Assembly: GCF_004379255.2 (NCBI RefSeq) | Contig: NC_056051.1 | Coordinates: 25,289,267 to 25,353,266 of the forward strand | DNA from: Salvia splendens | Taxonomy: Eukaryota > Streptophyta > Magnoliopsida > Lamiales > Lamiaceae | Direction of reading: 5' to 3' | Length of the DNA: 64,000 nucleotides | In this document: positions 1 to 11,281 of the stretch, piece by piece | How positions within the stretch are numbered: the stretch's first letter is position 1 | Layout of the letters: each line of letters opens with the position of its first letter | The notes under the pieces: model-generated | Database searches by the model: none | The model's input: the letters and a program-made list of their open reading frames with translations, nothing else | Told to the model about the DNA's origin: nothing | Made by a program: the position numbers and the translations under genes

Positions 1-2175
1 CCATAACTATACACATCAGACTTGTAAGAGACTTCTCCGAAGTTTCTAGAAAACACTTCAGGAGCAATGTACCCTATTGTCCCTCTTGCCACCAACATGG
101 AGACTATACTCGACCTATTTGAACACATTTTAGCAAGCCCGAAATCTGAAATCCTTGGGTTCATGTCCTTATCCAGAAGTATGTTTTGAGGCTTGATGTC
201 CAAATGCAAAATCCTTGTATTACAGCCTTGATGCAAGTACTCGAGCCCTCGAGCTATCCCAAGAGCGATCTCAAACAATTTATCCCATCCCAACGTAGAC
301 TCTTGAGACGAGGAAGCATTGTTGCCAATGAACTTTTCAAGAGAACCATTAGGCATGAAGTCATTTATGAGAGCTTTTTTCGAACCTTCAAAACAATGCG
401 ACGATATTAACGTGGGAAGTTCTGCTAATGCTAGCGGCCTCATTCATGAAATCTTCCCCGTTTTCATTTGATTCATTCAAGACTTTCACTGCCACAAGAC
501 GACCTTTGGGAAATTGTCCTTTATAAACACGGCCAAATCCTCCTCTTCCTAAATTTTCTCTAAATGAATTGGTCATTTTCTTGGTGCTGGAGTATTTGTA
601 TCTCATTGGTACAAGATTCCCATTGTCCTTTAAAAAGAGTTCGATGTCTCGATCACGATCTTGCTCTGCCTTTTCACGCTTCCTCCGATTGAAAATCAAT
701 ATAATTATCAGAGAGGATGCAAGAGAGGCTATCACTGGTATCACTGATTATCATAAATCAAGAACAAATCAAGTTACACAAATCACAGAATTTGTATGCT
801 TTTAATCAATGTACAGCGAGTTAGCTTACATGTAGCTAATAATATCTTCCTCAACTGATTTTCTGCAACAGAATTTAAACAAAGAAATCACCATTTCTGG
901 TAGTTAGATTAATGCTAAAAAAAATTGATGCAAACAACACAACTAGGCATGGAATTAGAAATGTATAGAGCACAGACAGTCAATTTATTTGGGTTAGAGC
1001 CAAAAATTTCCAGACACGAACAAAGATACCTCGTTTGCAGTAGAATGTATTATTGTTGGCAGTGAGACACTGCCCTCCTCCATTGAAACAACTAACACAT
1101 TCATCAGAAACATCCCATTCTAGTGTAAAATCAGCACTTAACACACTGAACAAATCATCCGAGTTTCGACTAGACCTCATCGGACGATGGGATTTTATAG
1201 TACACGGTGTAGAGACACTCTATCTTGCTATAGTTTTCGAAGTATTCATCGAATTTAGATATATTAGGACAGAATGTTACTGAAATCAAAGGAATTCGAA
1301 GCATGGATTGATTCATGAAAGAAACGCAGCTTTTGTTAAGCAATTGAGCTCCTCGAATAAAATCTCACCCGGTGTGCAGCTCCTCGAATGCGGCCGATCA
1401 GGGCAGAAACACATAAAACGGTAAGAAGTCTCATCAAAACCGCAGCGGCCGCCGCTCTGTTGGCAAGCACTACAATCACTCGCCGCCGTCCAATTCATCA
1501 GAAATCCCCTCCGCAAAAGCGCCGCAACATCCACCACTTCATCTCCCCTCTCATCCTCGTTCAAATCCGCACGTACGGCCATGCTCTCCTCACACGTGCC
1601 AGCCGCTCTACCCAAATTCCCATTGCCGCCGTACATAGCCAACCTATATCTTAGCGCGGTGATGGGCACAAAGTTGCTGTCGTACAAAAGCCCACCGCCA
1701 CGTCAGCACCGCTGTTACAGGCAAGCTGGTACCTCAGCAGCTCGCCCGTCACGTTTTTGCAGCCGGAAAACACAAGGAAATCTTCGCCGCCGACGTAACT
1801 GAATATGCCGGCGGGGAGAGTCGTGTTTCGGCTTAACATTTCAGAGCAGTTCGACGATGTTGACGGCAGCGCTGCGGCGTCAAACACGCGTAGAGAGATT
1901 GGTTGGGGTAAAAGATGTCTTCGATTACATACTCGTTTTCCGAGAGGTGAAGAAGTGGAAATCCGCTGCTACTGCAGTTGATCGCAAAGCCCGGGAAGCC
2001 ACAGTATGTTTGTTGGTATGTGAGGAAAAATGGGAAGCTTATGTTGGGACCGTTGCAGCAGTTCATCGGCGCGCCAGGCTTCGTATCGGTATTCTGCGGC
2101 GTCGCAGATTTTCGAGGAGATGATGATGATGATGATGAGAGATAATATGCCGAGAGAGAGAGTGTGGAGGTTCAT
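1..2175 (-). pseudogene. LRK10L/PR5K-like receptor kinase pseudogene, copy 1 (cut by window edge)
   Basis: Remains of a receptor-like kinase of the rust-resistance-kinase (LRK10L) type, running leftward out of the window. From the 5' end: a type A ectodomain exon (about 2175-1372) with a signal peptide, GUB_WAK-like cysteines and a WAK-associated C-terminal part; the 3' part of a different, type B ectodomain (about 1345-1030); a 33-bp micro-exon (862-830); then the transmembrane/kinase exon (from 743). Breaks seen: an extra base near 2075 and two extra bases near 1892, which together restore frame; another shift near 1690; a shift near 1180 in the type B part; and an 11-bp deletion at about 390-391 relative to both sister copies, giving a stop just after the residues VNIVALF in the kinase N-lobe. 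Splice sites of the micro-exon are still good. The kinase glycine loop ([11 protein letters not shown]) survives. It cannot encode an active kinase. Confidence 0.85.
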
Positions 2176-4049
2176 GTCTAAATTCTTGAGGAATAAGATG
2201 TAGAGAAGCTTTAGTTACGTGACTGTTTTTTTTTACCACACGTGTTCCGAATCCGCTTTCGGCGGAATCGAATTAATCCTACTCGACCGGGCTTTCGGAT
2301 GACGACTGTTGTTTTTTAGTTCAATAAGTTGGGATGGGATGGGAATTTTTTTTCCATGAATGTTGTTAAGTTGTAGCCATATTAAATTTGCAATGGAATC
2401 TATCGTGTGATTGGGTAATTGACTTGGTCTTGGAGATATGAACCAGGGATTGCAATTTTTGTATTTGTGTCACAATAGTCATATGGCAAGTAGTATGAAT
2501 TTTCTACCAACAAACATGGATTTCAACACTTTGTTGGTTCGTTTAGTGTTATTACTTGTGAATGCAAATCTAGCTTGAAATAAGCTCTGCTTAGTTTTGT
2601 TATTTTGTTAGATATGATGCTTATTGAGTTGTTTTGGTGCAAATTCCAAGAAGTTCAAAGGAATGGTAGAGATCAAAAGACAAATCCCTATAATCTTGAT
2701 TAACGATGAGCTTATTCTTTCCAAGTCTTTTATTCAAATATTGATATATTGATCTCTCTTCTAATATATTTACTTACTAAATAGTAATGGATTTTTGTGA
2801 TGGAGACTGCGATTGACTGAGTATAGTCCACATATGGAGTGATGAAAATCGGTGAAGGGGAATTCGACGTAGAAATCTTTTCAAGGGTTGGAGTTTTGGC
2901 ATTTCGATTCAATGTAGGGCCAAATTTTGTGCTTTTTAAGGCAATGTTAGAAATTGACAAATTGTTGTATTTTAAGGTATAAATACTCTTAAACAGTGTT
3001 AGTCAGTTTGGATGGACAACTCTAAAAGATTGAAAACAAAGATAATTGAGTAAACCAAAATAAATTAAAAACAAGAAGACTCTGGATTAACTTCTATAGC
3101 AAATAAAAATTATGATCCAATCTTAAAACAATTGGGTAAGGCTCGAACCCAATCTTTAACGGCCCGCCACGTATAGAAGCCATTGGGCCGGCCCACTAGT
3201 TGGCCGTCTATCCATTCAATTCGGTTTACCATTCTCAATTAGGATTGTTTCTCATTGTTTAGCTCTCTGCAACTTCTTGGGCAAAGGCTTCTGGCATCGA
3301 GGTATCTTATCCTGCTTTTAATATATTGGGGAATTAATCTGGGTTTTTGATTGAGCTGTCTCTGTTATTTTCAGTGATCGTCTATTTTGTTTAGATTTTC
3401 TATTACGTCTCTAATTTTGTTAATTGATGAATTGCTACTAAATTCAACTAGAATTCGTGTGAAACAGAGTTAAGTTGGTAGTTACTAGTGTTATATAAAA
3501 TCTGCTTTGCCCACAATCATATGAATTTTGCATTCCCCCTGTTCGAAGAAAGTCCCAACCAATTGATATTCTACTGAGCCTGTACCTCTAACTTAGCACT
3601 CAAAACGTTTGACAAAAGTCTGAATTTGGCCTAGGATTGTTTGCAGATATTAATCCTTACTTTTGGTAGACCCCTATTTTGCTGTGGATAATAGTTTTTA
3701 CACACCAAACCTTGTCGGATTTGCAATTACGGTGTGAAGAAGATGCTTATCCATTTAGTAATGCTAAGAAAATATTGTTGAACTTATCAGTAAGTAAAAT
3801 ACACAACTTCATTACAATTTGGTATTGATTGATTAGGACTAAGGTGTAGAAATGAAAGTAGTTGAAATTGAATTGATATACTAATAAACTCCCAACTTCC
3901 CATATAACGGTGACTGACGATGACCATTACCGACTCTCTAGAAAAGAAAACAGGATACATATACATTATTGTTGTTCTGGAAATAGTGGCCCTTAACACT
4001 TTATATAGTAAAATTTAACATTAGTTACCACACAAATTCACGCAAAATA
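2176..4049. other. Intergenic region between kinase copies 1 and 2
   Basis: No intact gene apart from the type B relic at 2785-2935. Around 3150-3300 there is a short GC-richer block with paired TGGGCC/GGCCCA (site II-like) motifs, then a pyrimidine-rich leader and a plausible splice donor (CATCGAG|GTATCT at about 3300). This looks like an orphan promoter and first non-coding exon, with no coding exon seen after it on the plus strand. The rest is AT-rich with nothing recognised. Confidence 0.4.
2785..2935 (-). pseudogene. Type B LRK10L ectodomain N-terminal relic
   Basis: On the minus strand one frame reads C-Q-N-S-N-P-stop, then a segment with EFPFTDFHHSICGLYSVN. This parallels the mature N-terminus of the intact type B ectodomain at 11101-10408, which reads CQESYSC...RFPFTDIRDPECGLFAVD. 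The second cysteine of the GUB_WAK-type domain has become a stop codon, and similarity fades after about 50 codons. It lies upstream of the type A exon of copy 1, while a type B C-terminal half lies downstream of that exon. It is a dead fragment. Confidence 0.6.
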
Positions 4050-6829
4050 CTACAAAGATTCAGAAGTTGAATAGGTTGGTGCTGCTCTAGGGGCTGAATT
4101 TAGGTAAGGCTTAGGTGGAACCTCCAACGACCCAACTTTCCCTTCCAACATCTCTGTCACTCTTGTCATCGACGGTCGGTCCTTAGGGTTTGTCTGAATG
4201 CACCACAACCCAACAATGATCAAATTTCTCTTAACGTGTTTGCTTTCATCTTCTTCGTCCAATGCTCCAGCAAGATCACCATCTCTTTCAGCATTCATCT
4301 CAATCTGCTTGTAGAGATAAGTGGGGAAATATATTTCACTAGTACAATCTACATCTCTTCGATCAACGGTTTTCCTTCCTCCAACCATTTCCAAAACCAG
4401 CATCCCATAACTATACACATCAGACTTGTAAGAGACTTCTCCGAAGTTTCTAGAAAACACTTCAGGGGCAATGTATCCTACCGTACCTCTTGTCCCCATC
4501 ATAGAAACTATGCTTGATCTGTTTGGACACAATTTAGCAAGCCCAAAATCTGAAATTCTTGGGTTCATGTCCTTATCCAGAAGTATATTCTGAGGCTTGA
4601 TGTCCAAATGCAAAATCCTTGTATTACAGCCTTGGTGCAAGTATTCAAGCCCTCGAGCTATCCCAAGAGCTATCTCAAACAATTTACTCCATCCCAACCC
4701 AGATTCTTGAGACGATGAATCATTTTTTCCAATGAACTTTTCAAGTGAACCATTTGGCATGAAATCATAAATGAGAGCTCTTTTCGAACCTTCAAAACAA
4801 AATCCCAACAAAGTGACAATATTAACATGGGAAGTTCTGCTAATACTGGCAACCTCATTCATGAAATCTTCCCCATTTCCATTTGAATCGTTCAAGACTT
4901 TGACTGCTACAAGATGACCGTTCGGAAACTGTCCTTTGTAAACATTGCCAAACCCTCCTCTTCCCAAGTTCTCATTGAATGTGCTTGTCATTTTCTTAAT
5001 GTTGGTGTATTTGTATCTCATCGGTGCAAGATTTCCATTGTTTTTCAGAAAGCGTTTGATGTCTTTTTCTTGCTCTTTTTTCACCTTTGCACGCTTCCTC
5101 CAAATGAAGACATATAAAGCTATCAAACAGGATGTAAGAGCAGCTACAATCAGACCACCTGTCAAGCAAAAGAGTTGTTTTGGTTTAAGGAATCTGAGAA
5201 GAATGTAAGTGAAAAATTATGCTGACCACAATAAAAAATATAGGAAACAGAGTAGAAGTATGAATGATTGGATATGGAAAAAGAAGATTTAAATGAAGAT
5301 CTTAGCAAAGTATTGGTGAAGGGGACATACCTATTAAAAAGAACATACTGAGTCTGATCTTTCCTGCAAAGAAATTGGACATTATAATTTTAAAATTTTC
5401 CCTTCCGAGAGTAGTTGACAAAATGTAGGTTATAAAAGTAATCTAGTATTGGAAGTTGGAGTGGAGTATCAAGATGGCATAACAACATGATATCACTACC
5501 ACCACCTCCGTCCAAAAAAAATACTTTTAGTAGTGGACTACATGAGTTTTAATGTTAAATTGGTAAATTAACAGAGATAGTAAAGAAATAGTTGAAGTTT
5601 TATTAGTGGAAGTGGGAATCATCTCATTAGACAGAAAAACTTACTGTAAATAGACAGAGGCTAATTTTAGTGGACGGCCAAAAAATAGAAAAACTAGACT
5701 ATCTTTCGTGGACGAAAGTAGTATTTGCCAACACTGATTCAGAGATACACGTAGTTTGACTTGAATGTCCACATGCCACAACTTAAACCCATTCGGTTCC
5801 CACTATTGCCCATCACTAGACGCTATGTTTATTCTTATCTACCTTTTCTTTCAAAAACTTAGCTCGTAACAATACATCTCAGTCTGTCTTTTCAATGCTT
5901 ATATTAAAATGTGTCTCATGATTTCTCATCACACCTTTGTCCTTATAACTAATTAATTATATGTGAAGTCTCTTTGAGACTATCTCATATTATATCTTGG
6001 GATTCTGTCTAGCATACCTAACATCATCTTGATTGAACGTAAGAAGTCGATCAAATCTTACTTGGTTCGCAGCTCCTTGAATGCGGCTTGTCGGGACAGA
6101 AACACCTGAAATGGAAAGAAGTCTCGTTAAAACCGCAGCGGCCGCCGCTCTCTCGACAATCACCACAATCACTCGCCGTCCAATTCATCACAAATCCCCT
6201 CCTCAAAACCGCCGCAACATCCACCACTTCATCCTCCCTCTCATCCCCACTCAACTCCGCACGTGCCACAACGCTCTCCTCGCACGTGCCAATCACTCTC
6301 CCCCAATTCTCATTGCCAGCGAACATCGCCAAATCAATCTCGTCGCTTCTCTCTCTAGAAACATTGCAATTGCCAATTCCATACCTCCGCAGCTCTTCGC
6401 TCACGTTTTTGCACCCGAAAAAAAGACCGAAATCCTTGCCGCCGGAGTAATCGAATCTGCCGCCGGGGAGAGTCGCGTTTCCGATCAATCTCCGAGAGCA
6501 GCTGCCGATCGATGATGGCAGCAAAGCTGCGGCATTGAAAACGCGGAGAGATTGGTTTTGGTAGAAAATGTCTTCGATTATGTAATCGTTTTCCGAGAGA
6601 TGGAGAAGCGGAAATCCGTCGCTGCTGCAATTGATCGCGAGCCTGGGTAGCCGCAGTAGAATGGCTGAGATCTTGGGAGGAAGAATGGGAAGCTTATTTT
6701 GGGACCGCCGCCACAGCTTGACGGCGCGCAGACTTCGTATTGGTAGTATGCGCCGCTGCAGATTTTGGATGAGATGAGGAGTAGAGAGAATATGCATACA
6801 GACAAAGTTTGGAGGTTGTCTATTTTCAT
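4050..6829 (-). pseudogene. LRK10L/PR5K-like receptor kinase, copy 2 (single-base frameshift)
   Basis: Membrane receptor-like kinase with a type A ectodomain. Exons by splice consensus: ectodomain 6829-6062, micro-exon 5363-5331 (33 bp), transmembrane plus kinase 5158-4050, all joined in phase 1. The signal peptide is followed by a GUB_WAK-type cysteine domain (CAPSSCGGGPKISFPFF) and a WAK-associated domain. The kinase has GRGGFGNVYKG, VAVKVL lysine, HLDIKPQN (non-RD: Arg replaced by Leu), DFGLAK and [10 protein letters not shown]. The only defect seen is one missing base at about 6639-6642, where copy 1 reads CCGGGCTTTGCGATC and this copy CCAGGCTCGCGATC. Before it the protein runs in one frame; after it INCSSDGFPLL continues in another. 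Exon lengths sum to 1910 bp, exactly one short of a codon multiple. Either a very recent pseudogene or an assembly error; the kinase exon is fully open. Confidence 0.8.
5496..5733. mobile_element. Diverged Stowaway-like MITE
   Basis: Lies in the intron of kinase copy 2. The left end CCTCCGTCCAAAAAA and the right end, which reads TACTTTCGTCCACGAAAG when reverse-complemented, resemble Stowaway termini. Ends are diverged, so the borders are approximate. Confidence 0.5.
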
Positions 6830-6929
6830 GTCTAAATGCTTGATGAATTAGACGACCAAACACTGTATTTATGTATTGCATTATTCTGCTTCTCACCTGT
6901 AGCATTTCTGAACAACCGTGTTGACTTGG

Positions 6930-7015
6930 GAATGATGAATATTCAAAATTTTGAACATTTGGAATCAATTTTGGAGAAAAGGAGATGGCATGAGAGTTGG
7001 TTTTGGCCATGAGTT
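6930..7015 (-). pseudogene. Weak type B ectodomain signal-peptide relic upstream of copy 2
   Basis: On the minus strand a frame reads LLFSKIDSKCSKF-stop, comparable to LLHQSHSKCQESYSC at the signal-peptide junction of the intact type B ectodomain (11101-10408). DNA around the junction (ATTCCAAATG) is shared. It is short and degenerate. If real, copies 1 and 2 share the layout of type B relic, then type A exon, then kinase. Confidence 0.35.
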
Positions 7016-7118
7016 CGATTTGGCGCATTTGAGTTTGAGGAGCAAATGAAATTTTCATAGTTTTCAATTCTCGCTGTTGCATAGAAAAATTTTCTGTACT
7101 ATAAAGTTTATGCTTCAA

Positions 7119-7529
7119 TCATTTATTCTTGAATTTATAAATTATAATTGTTCTTTCGGTGAAACTACATCGTTCTTGATTCTAACCGAGAACCGCATCC
7201 GCAGTGATTTGATAATCGGAACTATTCATATAACCGATCCATCAAGTTAATTGAATTAGTCTTCAGTTGACTAGCATTGACCTACACTACACATCCTTTT
7301 TACTGTATAGGAATTAGGATAGTACTATATAAAATTTCCTAAGCCACAATTTTTCTACCTCATAGATTGAGAATTTGAAGTCACAAATAGATATGCATAG
7401 TTATCAAAATAAATATAAATGCAAATCCTGATGAACGTGGGATGAAATCAAAATGTGAAAGTTGGATGAAGTTCCAATATTACTACATTAAAATTTCACA
7501 TAACTTACCTTACAAATTCAAGCAAACTA
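7119..7529. other. Spacer between kinase copies 2 and 3
   Basis: AT-rich sequence between the 3' end of copy 3 and the upstream region of copy 2. No gene, RNA or repeat recognised. Confidence 0.4.
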
Positions 7530-10500
7530 CTATAATGATTCCGAAGTTGAATAGGTTGGTGCTGCTCTTGGGGATGAGCACAGATAAGGCTTAGGTGGAA
7601 CCTCCAATGATCCAAATTTCCCTTCCAACATCTCTACCACCCTTGTCATCGACGGTCGGTCCCTAGGGTTTGTCTGTATGCACCATAGCCCAACAATGAT
7701 CAAATTTCTCTTTACGCGTTGCCTTTCTTCTTCTTCGTCCAATGCTCTAGCAAGATCACCATCTCTTTCAGCATTCATCTCAATCTGCTTGTAGAGATAC
7801 GTGGGGAAATATACTTCACTAGTACAATCTACATCTCTTCGGTCAACGGTTGTCCTTCCACCAACCATTTCCAAAACCAGCATTCCATAACTATACACAT
7901 CTGACTTATAAGAGACATCTCCGAAGTTTCTAGAAAACACTTCAGGGGCGATGTATCCTATTGTGCCTCTTGTCCCCATCATAGAGACTATGCTTGATCT
8001 GTTTGGACACAATTTAGCAAGCCCGAAATCTGAAATCCTTGGATTCATATCCTTATCAAGAAGAATGTTCTGAGGCTTGATGTCCAAATGCAGAATCCTC
8101 GTATTACAGCCTTGGTGCAAGTATTCCAGCCCTCGAGCTATCCCAAGAGTGATCTCAAACAATTTATCCCATCCCAACCCAGATTCTTGAGACGATGAAG
8201 CATTGTTGCCAATGAACTTTTCAAGAGAACCATTAGGCATGAAGTCATAAATGAGAGCTCTCTTGGAACCTTCAAAACAAAACCCCAACAACGCGACAAT
8301 ATTAACGTGGGAAGTTCTGCTAATACTGGCGACCTCATTCATGAATTCTTCTCCATCTCCATTTGATTCATTCAAGACTTTCACTGCCATAAGACGACCA
8401 TCAGGAAATTGACCTTTATAAACACTGCCAAATCCCCCTCTTCCTAAATTTTCAGTAAATGAATTGGTCATTCTCTTGATGCTGGAGTATTTGTATCTCA
8501 TTGGTACAAGATTCCCATTGTCCTTTAGAAAGAGTTCGATGTCTCTATCACGATCTTGCTTTGCCTTTGCACGCCTTCTCCGAATGAAAAGTAATACAAC
8601 TATCAAAGAGGATGTAAGAGAGCCTATGGTAATACCACCTGTTGAAGTGAAAAAACATGTTGTTTAGATGAATCTCAGAAGAATGTCGGATGCTGATCCG
8701 TGATCACATTGAAGTTCAAGTATTAGGGAAATAAGGCGCTATTAATGAAGTTGATCATAGTCATTTTTCAAATTACCGATCGTCATAATTAGTAGAATAT
8801 TGAAGTAGAGGATGGCTGAAGATGAGAATGTATTAGCAGAGCATTGTTGACATACCTATAAAAAAGATCTTTCTGAGTCTTGTGGGTCCTGCAAACAAAT
8901 TCAACATTATTAGCCTTCATAGTTTAGGTGGAACAACCAAAAAACTAACCTTTTCAATGATACTGATCAACCTAACTTATACTACCTCCATCCTTTATAA
9001 ATAGACACTCTTGAAGGTATTGTTAGTGGAGGTTGTGTCTCACCATTAGAAAGAAAAAAATGTTTCCTAAAATAGAATGTTTAGAATTTTAAGGGACGGA
9101 AAAAAGTGGAAATAGGGACAGTTGTAGTATAAAAAACAAAGAGATTGCTCTTTCCACCATGAAAATAATATGACAATTGATAAGATATAGTGAAATTTTT
9201 GGATTGTTTATGTTGGAGAAAAGAGGCGAATTGAGATGGATAGCATTTTATTGAACTCAAATGGAATGGAATTCAATTTGAATAAATTATACAGTATGTG
9301 CGCACAGTGGCGAAGCCAGAATTTTAATGTTGGGCGCCCAACTTCCTCTTTATGGTTGTGAGATATTTTTATTTCTTCATCGTCTAAAACTGATGCGACC
9401 TAGGTGAGGACTACGACACATATGGATAATATGAGGGAAATAACTTTAAAATAAAATTTACTAATAATATTTATAAGATACATTTATGGATCTCTTAGAA
9501 TTTTATGGAAAAAAACTAAGGACAAAACTAAATAAAGGAACTTTATGAAGCTAAAACTTTTAATGTTGGGCGCCCAGCTTCCTCTTTAGGGTTGTGAGAT
9601 ATTTTTATTTCTTCATCGTCTAAAACTGATGCGACCTAGGTGAGGACTACGACACATATGGATAATATGAGCGAAATAACTTTAAAATTAAATTTACTAA
9701 TAATAATTATAAGATACATTTATGGATCTCTTAGAATTTTATGGAAAAAAACTAAGGACAAAACTAAATAAAGGAACTTTATGAAGCTAAAACAAACAAT
9801 AAATATCTACAAAATTTAGGGGCCCTTATGGGAATCGACTGTGGACTTGATGGTAAACAATGGAGTAATCAACCTCCTGGGCTATATATGGATTATTGAT
9901 TTAAGGGTACATGTATGTATAATATACTCCTTCCGTCCGGCATTAGAAGTCCCGGTTGACCACTTTCATCCGTCCGTCATTAGGAGTCCCGATTAGACAT
10001 TTTCATAAAAAGTGAAATAAAAATATTATAAAATAAAAGACTAAAAAGCGCAAGTAAAAACACCTCCAAATAATAATGCAAATGGGTCCCACATTCCATC
10101 ATCACACACTCTAATTATTATATATTCAAACATTTCTTAAAACCAGCACCCAACTCAACCGGGACTCCTAATGCCGGACGGAGGGAGTAGTAAACAATGA
10201 AATTGGTGGGGGGACCATGGGCCCCCCTGGTCCTCATGTGGCTTCGCCACTGTGTGCGCATGTGTAGTGTGTGTGTGTTTGTCGTGTGTGCAAGTGTGTG
10301 TATTGTGTGAAGGTGTCCAATTTTATAACTATTTGGAATTCAAATTCATGGAATTATGAGATTCTGAGATTGAATTATAAAAGGTAGCAATGAGCATTAA
10401 AAAAAACCTGTAATTTCGCAGTAGAACTGATTCTTGTTGTCTGCAAGACACCGCCCCCCTCCGCGGTAGCATCGATCACAATCTTCCGTTACACTCCACT

Positions 10501-11101
10501 CCAAACTGAAACTAGACGCCAGCATCTCCGACATTTGAGTTGAGTTCACATCGGACTTCGCAGGCAACTGAGTCAAGGAACAATATCGGGGAATCGCCCC
10601 GTCATGACTCTCAGCTGCCGGAATTTTATAGTACAAAGTGGAAGCCTCACACTCCTCCCTCCTATAGTGTTGGAAATACTCTTGGATTTCGTCGTTGCTA
10701 CTCCTATTGTAGCACCCGAAAAACGTGATGTTGGGGGTGAATGTGAAAGAAACCGAGGGAGCTTGAGGCAGCGACATATTCATGAAAGAATAGCATTTTG
10801 GAGATTCCAATAATGACTGAAGCAAGAAATCAGTGACTGTGAATTTGTTTTTTGTTGGCTGGTTTATGATATATTTGGCTGAGGTTGAAGCTCCTATATG
10901 AAACCATGGATGCTCTTCTCGAGTGGATGAATCACAGCCGTCAACTGCAAACAATCCACACTCGGGATCACGGATATCGGTGAATGGAAACCGTAGGGTG
11001 AAATTTCTACAAGAGTAGGATTCTTGGCATTTGGAATGAGATTGGTGTAGAAGGACAAGGCACAATAGCAAGAACAACACATCTTTGCTAACAACACCCA
11101 T
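7530..11101 (-). CDS. LRK10L/PR5K-like receptor kinase, copy 3 (intact, type B ectodomain)
   Basis: Single-pass plasma-membrane receptor-like kinase of the LEAF RUST 10 locus (LRK10L) family. Exons: 11101-10408, micro-exon 8888-8856, 8638-7530, giving a 611-aa protein with all junctions in phase 1. Residues 1-23 are a signal peptide. The mature part starts KCQESYSC and has the GUB_WAK-type pattern (RFPFTD, ECGLF), then a WAK-associated C-terminal domain (LEWSVTEDCDRCYRGGGRC). The micro-exon adds PTRLRKIFFI before the membrane segment (about ITIGSLTSSLIVVLLF), followed by RRRRAK. The kinase has GRGGFGSVYKG, AVKVL lysine, [12 protein letters not shown] (non-RD), DFGLAK and a [11 protein letters not shown] activation end. 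The start is the first ATG of the signal peptide. Intron 1 (about 1.5 kb) holds a hAT MITE with a nested Stowaway. Family members act in defence or hormone signalling; the ligand is unknown. Confidence 0.85.
8856..8888 (-). other. 33-bp symmetric micro-exon shared by all three kinases
   Basis: Flanked by TTTGCAG and GTATGT; it contributes 11 residues just before the membrane helix. Equivalent 33-bp exons lie at 5363-5331 (copy 2) and 862-830 (copy 1). Introns on both sides are phase 1, so the exon can be gained, lost or rejoined without shifting frame. Too short to appear as an open reading frame; recognised by splice sites, phase and conservation. Confidence 0.75.
8982..9127. mobile_element. 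Short Stowaway-like MITE
   Basis: Ends TACCTCCATCCTTTATAA and GGGACAGTTGTAGTA are imperfect inverted repeats flanked by TA, inside intron 1 of kinase copy 3. The internal AGGGACGGAAAAA segment resembles a Stowaway end. Borders are approximate. Confidence 0.45.
9322..9793. repeat. 236-bp tandem duplication inside the hAT element
   Basis: Two near-identical copies (9322-9557 and 9558-9793), each starting TTTAATGTTGGGCGCCCA and ending GAAGCTAAAAC, with a few substitutions. Confidence 0.9.
9927..10187. mobile_element. Stowaway MITE nested in the hAT element
   Basis: Inverted ends CTCCTTCCGTCCGGCATTAG and, reverse-complemented, CTCCCTCCGTCCGGCATTAG, flanked by TA (9925-9926 and 10188-10189). The left arm carries a second internal copy of the GTCCGTCATTAGGAGTCCCG motif. 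Confidence 0.9.
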
Positions 11102-11281
11102 TCTGTTGATTGATTGAGTGTTTTTAGTCTAATCATTAGCCATGTTCTGTTAAATTTAAAGGCATTTGTTGATTAATCAAGTCCTTGACTCCACTAGTCA
11201 CTAGTCAAGCTAAACTGACTTAGTAAATTGTCTTTTTCCTAGAAGCTACATGCGAAAACATCCCTAACTAGCTGTAATATA

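Larger units (their letters stand above)
9305..10252. mobile_element. Non-autonomous hAT element with 8-bp target duplication
   Basis: Begins CAGTGGCGAAGCCA and ends TGGCTTCGCCACTG, a perfect 14-bp terminal inverted repeat. It is flanked on both sides by TGTGCGCA (9297-9304 and 10253-10260), an 8-bp duplication as hAT transposases make. It has no transposase open reading frame. Inside are a 236-bp direct duplication and a nested Stowaway MITE. It lies in intron 1 of kinase copy 3. Confidence 0.9.

Noticed and set aside
6051..7118. A 355-aa protein starting at 7118 for kinase copy 2
   Set aside because: The true ectodomain starts with the signal peptide at 6829; the longer frame is continuous only because the one-base deletion fuses upstream non-coding DNA to the later ectodomain frame.
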